From positions 1 to 64,000 of the forward strand of contig JASJFT010000028.1 of assembly GCA_030770425.1 (NCBI GenBank): a DNA stretch of 64,000 nt, in the 5' to 3' direction. The number at the start of each line of letters is the position of its first letter. Positions within the stretch are counted from its first letter, which is position 1. The position numbers were made by a program, and so were the translations under genes. Source of the stretch: Darksidea phi (taxonomy: Eukaryota > Ascomycota > Dothideomycetes > Pleosporales > Lentitheciaceae). Below are positions 61,685-64,000 of this stretch, piece after piece. The notes below the pieces were generated by a model that searched no databases, was not told where the DNA came from, and saw nothing but the letters and a program-made list of their open reading frames with translations.

Positions 61685-64000
61685 ATGGCCTTCCAAACGC
61701 CGCGCAGGCTCAACCCGCCGCGACCTTCACTCAGCAACACCGCTTCTCAACCCAATCTGTCCCTAGCTGCTAGCACGGCAATCGCACGAAAAGCCTCCCT
61801 GAACGCGCTCGTGGGAAACCCCGCCACTCCAAACAGCAAAATGGGCGCCGATGGTCGCAGCATCGATGTGGGCGACGCTGTCGATGTGCCCGGCGGCATG
61901 TATGGCGTGGTGAAGTACGTCGGGAGCGTTGGCGACAAACCAGGCGTCTTCGCTGGAGTCGAGTTGAGCAAACCGTTCGCTGATCGCGGGAAGAACGACG
62001 GCGATTTTCAAGGGTCTGCTTGCGCCTACAGTATTTTAGATACGTACTCTAACAACATCATAGGGCCCAATATTTCACGACCTCGGTTCCCGGTGCCGGC
62101 ATCTTCCTACCTATACATCGCGCAACGAAGCGTGGCTCTCCTACTTCGACCGGTAGACTTCCTCCTACTCCTACGACGCCTTCGTATAACAGCAAACTAA
62201 GCCTCTCCACCCGAGACAGGCCCAACTTCAGCCCCGATACGCCATCCATACCCAAGTTCTCGCAATCAGTGGGACCTGGTGCCCGTGCGCCTAGTCCTGT
62301 CTTCAAACCGCAAAGCAGACCGTCTCTGCCACGGCCAGAATCTCCTTTTCGCAAGCAACCTAATCTAGCCCCAACGCCTAGCAGGAATGGCTCAATTACA
62401 CCGTCTAGCTTCTCTAAGAGTGCCATTGGCCCGCCACGATTCAATAGCCCAGGCCCGAAAACCTCTATCTTCCAAAAGCCGCGGACACCAGGTCCCTCAA
62501 GACCGTACTCGCGCAACAACTCACGCTTAGCACATCACGATACAATCGATGAAGACGGCGAAACAACTCCAGTCGGGAAGGCTAGAACGAGCAACGACTC
62601 AATAATGGGCTTGAAGGGGCGCAGGCCAGGTTCAGGAGACACCGATGAGGAAGTGCAACGTCTGAACAAGTTGCTCGAGGAACGCGATAAGCAGTTGAAG
62701 GACCAGGCATTGTCCCTAGCCGAAATGGAATCAAGCCTAGCCGAGATCCAGAACATGCTACCTGAGGATGGTTCGGATCTAAGTTGGCCTCGTAGTACCG
62801 GTAACGAGCCAAGCGATGTGGGCCAGTTGCGCGCTCTGCTCCGCGAGAAAAACGAGAAGGTCGCTATGCTTACGGCTGAATTTGATGCACACCGAGCGGA
62901 CTTCCGTAGTACTATTGATACCCTAGAGATGGCGAGTACCGAAACGGAACGTGTCTACGAGAAGAAGGTAGAAGACCTCCAGGAAGAGCTACGAGAACTG
63001 CAGTCTCGAGATGAAGATGTAGAAAGCGTGGCGAGGCAGCTTAAGCAGTTAGAAGATCTCGTTCAAGAGCTCGAAGAAGGACTAGAAGATGCCAGAAGAG
63101 GGGAAGCTGAAGCGCGGGGAGAAGTCGAATTCTTGCGAGGTGAGGTCGAACGAGGACGATCTGAACTACGACGAGAACGAGAGAAGGCCGCGGCAGCTTT
63201 GAAGGGCGCGGGTGCAATGGTCGATGGTCCATCTACTCCAGGGGCAAGGGAGGTCGAACAGCGAGACGACGAGATCCGCGGTTTGAAAGCCATCATACAT
63301 TCCCTGAGTTCTGGACCAGAGGACCTCGGCCGATCACCCTTGTCCCGTCAGGCTTCTTCCGTCAACCCTGAAGAACTGCGGTCTGCCCAGGCCAAGGCCG
63401 AGCGCTTGGAGCGCGAGAAAGAAGAGTTGCGAGGGCTTGTCGAGCGCAAAGCTTATAGAGAAGAGGAGCTGGAGCGAGAACTCGAAAGGTTGAAGAGCCA
63501 ACTGAACGGGACAGAGCAACGCGAGAGCGTTATCAGCAATAGCATGTCGGAGCGAACGGTAACGCAGGACAAGAGATCATCCGGAAGAGATTCCAAAGGC
63601 ACAATAGTGAGCTGGAGAGGCTCCCCACAGGCTACACGACGCGAACCCCCGTCCACACTCACACCCATGACCGAATCTGACACACATTCGTCAGTAGACG
63701 GTAGTGCCCTCTGGTGCGAGATTTGTGAGACTGGGGGCCACGATATTCTCAACTGCTCTGCGATGGGCGGAGACAGCGGCTCAAAGCCACTGACTAGTAG
63801 CAGGAGCGGGAAAGATGCGGTCATTGAGGGACTGCGCAATCTTTCTGTATCTTCTGATCGACGCCCGTCGGGTTTGACTCCCACGAAATCGCCGGGCAAT
63901 GCTCCAACCGCGCCCCTCCCGCCGCCTGCCTTCGACTCTTCGCTTGTCCCTCCGAAGGGAGCCACAGTACCTGATCCGGACAAATGGTGCGCACTCTGTG
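61685..64000 (+). CDS. CLIP-170/Tip1-type microtubule plus-end protein (3' end outside the window)
   Basis: Microtubule plus-end tracking protein like fission yeast Tip1, yeast Bik1 and CLIP-170. Exon 1 is 61685-62013; exon 2 starts at 62064 and runs off the window, giving 755 codons here. The CAP-Gly domain (about residues 60-125) has VGSVGDKPGVFAGVEL, the tubulin-tail motif GKNDG, and, after the intron, FTTSVPGAGIF. A basic Ser/Pro-rich region (130-290) that helps lattice binding follows, then a long coiled coil (about 305-590). A zinc knuckle CEICETGGHDILNC (CX2CX4HX4C) lies near residue 660, and a second begins at WCALC at the window edge, as in CLIP-170 tails. The intron has a GTCTGC donor and a TCTAAC branch site. 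Confidence 0.92.

Noticed and set aside
1..64000. CRISPR arrays, operons, prophages, secondary-metabolite clusters
   Set aside because: The window is spliced fungal nuclear DNA; no repeat-spacer arrays, no phage genes and no PKS, NRPS or terpene synthase genes were seen.

Overview
The window is nuclear DNA of a filamentous ascomycete (Pezizomycotina). Genes lie 0.1-2 kb apart on both strands, introns are mostly 45-100 bp with clear GT...CTAAC/CTGAC...AG signals, and the gene content is ascomycete-specific: Mph1, SntB/Snt2, Hap3, Bna1, Ntr2, Pfa4 and RCR-like proteins. I lean towards Dothideomycetes, but that is impression rather than proof. There is no CRISPR array, no operon, no intact transposon and no secondary-metabolite cluster. 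Thirty-one protein genes and one intron-containing tRNA-Pro are supported. I rebuilt most gene models by joining exons by hand, checking that phases agree and that the product matches a family.

Layout. The window opens with a 75-base poly-C run, probably an assembly artefact. 0.4-3.2 kb: polo kinase (-), divergent from an OPA3-like gene (+). 5.5-7.6 kb: a small unknown protein (+) and a DUF3712 membrane protein (-). 9.1-12.8 kb: a G-patch protein and ORC3 (+). 12.9-14.7 kb: 3-hydroxyanthranilate dioxygenase (-) divergent from a Ctr copper transporter (+). 15.2-20.3 kb: alanyl-tRNA synthetase (-), an unknown nuclear-type protein (+) and an RCR-like membrane protein (-). 21.5-26.8 kb: the large chromatin reader SntB/Snt2 (-). 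28.9-34.9 kb: a Cys-rich GPI-type surface protein (-), the FANCM-type helicase Mph1 (+) and a Cdc25/Acr2-type rhodanese (-). 36.4-40.7 kb: ERO1 (+), tRNA-Pro(AGG) and a DUF924 protein (-). 42-45.5 kb: a DHH exopolyphosphatase with a signal peptide (-) and a Mex67-like protein without its NTF2-like domain (-). 46.9-51.4 kb: Tma22/DENR (+), Alg12 (-) and Pfa4 palmitoyltransferase (+). 52-56.5 kb: Hap3/NF-YB (-), prefoldin 2 (-) and Cmc2 (+). 56.7-60.3 kb: Ntr2 (-), SmG (+) and an APH-fold kinase-like protein (-). From 61.7 kb a CLIP-170/Tip1-type protein (+) runs off the end.

Most genes are unrelated housekeeping functions. Some arrangements look meaningful. Two RNA-splicing genes (Ntr2, SmG) share one 335-bp divergent promoter, and prefoldin 2/Cmc2 and Alg12/Pfa4 share promoters of about 0.2 kb. 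Two CCAAT boxes with an extended common core lie in promoters of the same window that encodes the CCAAT-binding subunit Hap3. Two metabolic or translation enzymes (AlaRS, Bna1) carry N-terminal extensions that look like mitochondrial presequences. The most unusual single gene is the Mex67-like protein whose leucine-rich repeats run straight into the TAP-C domain.
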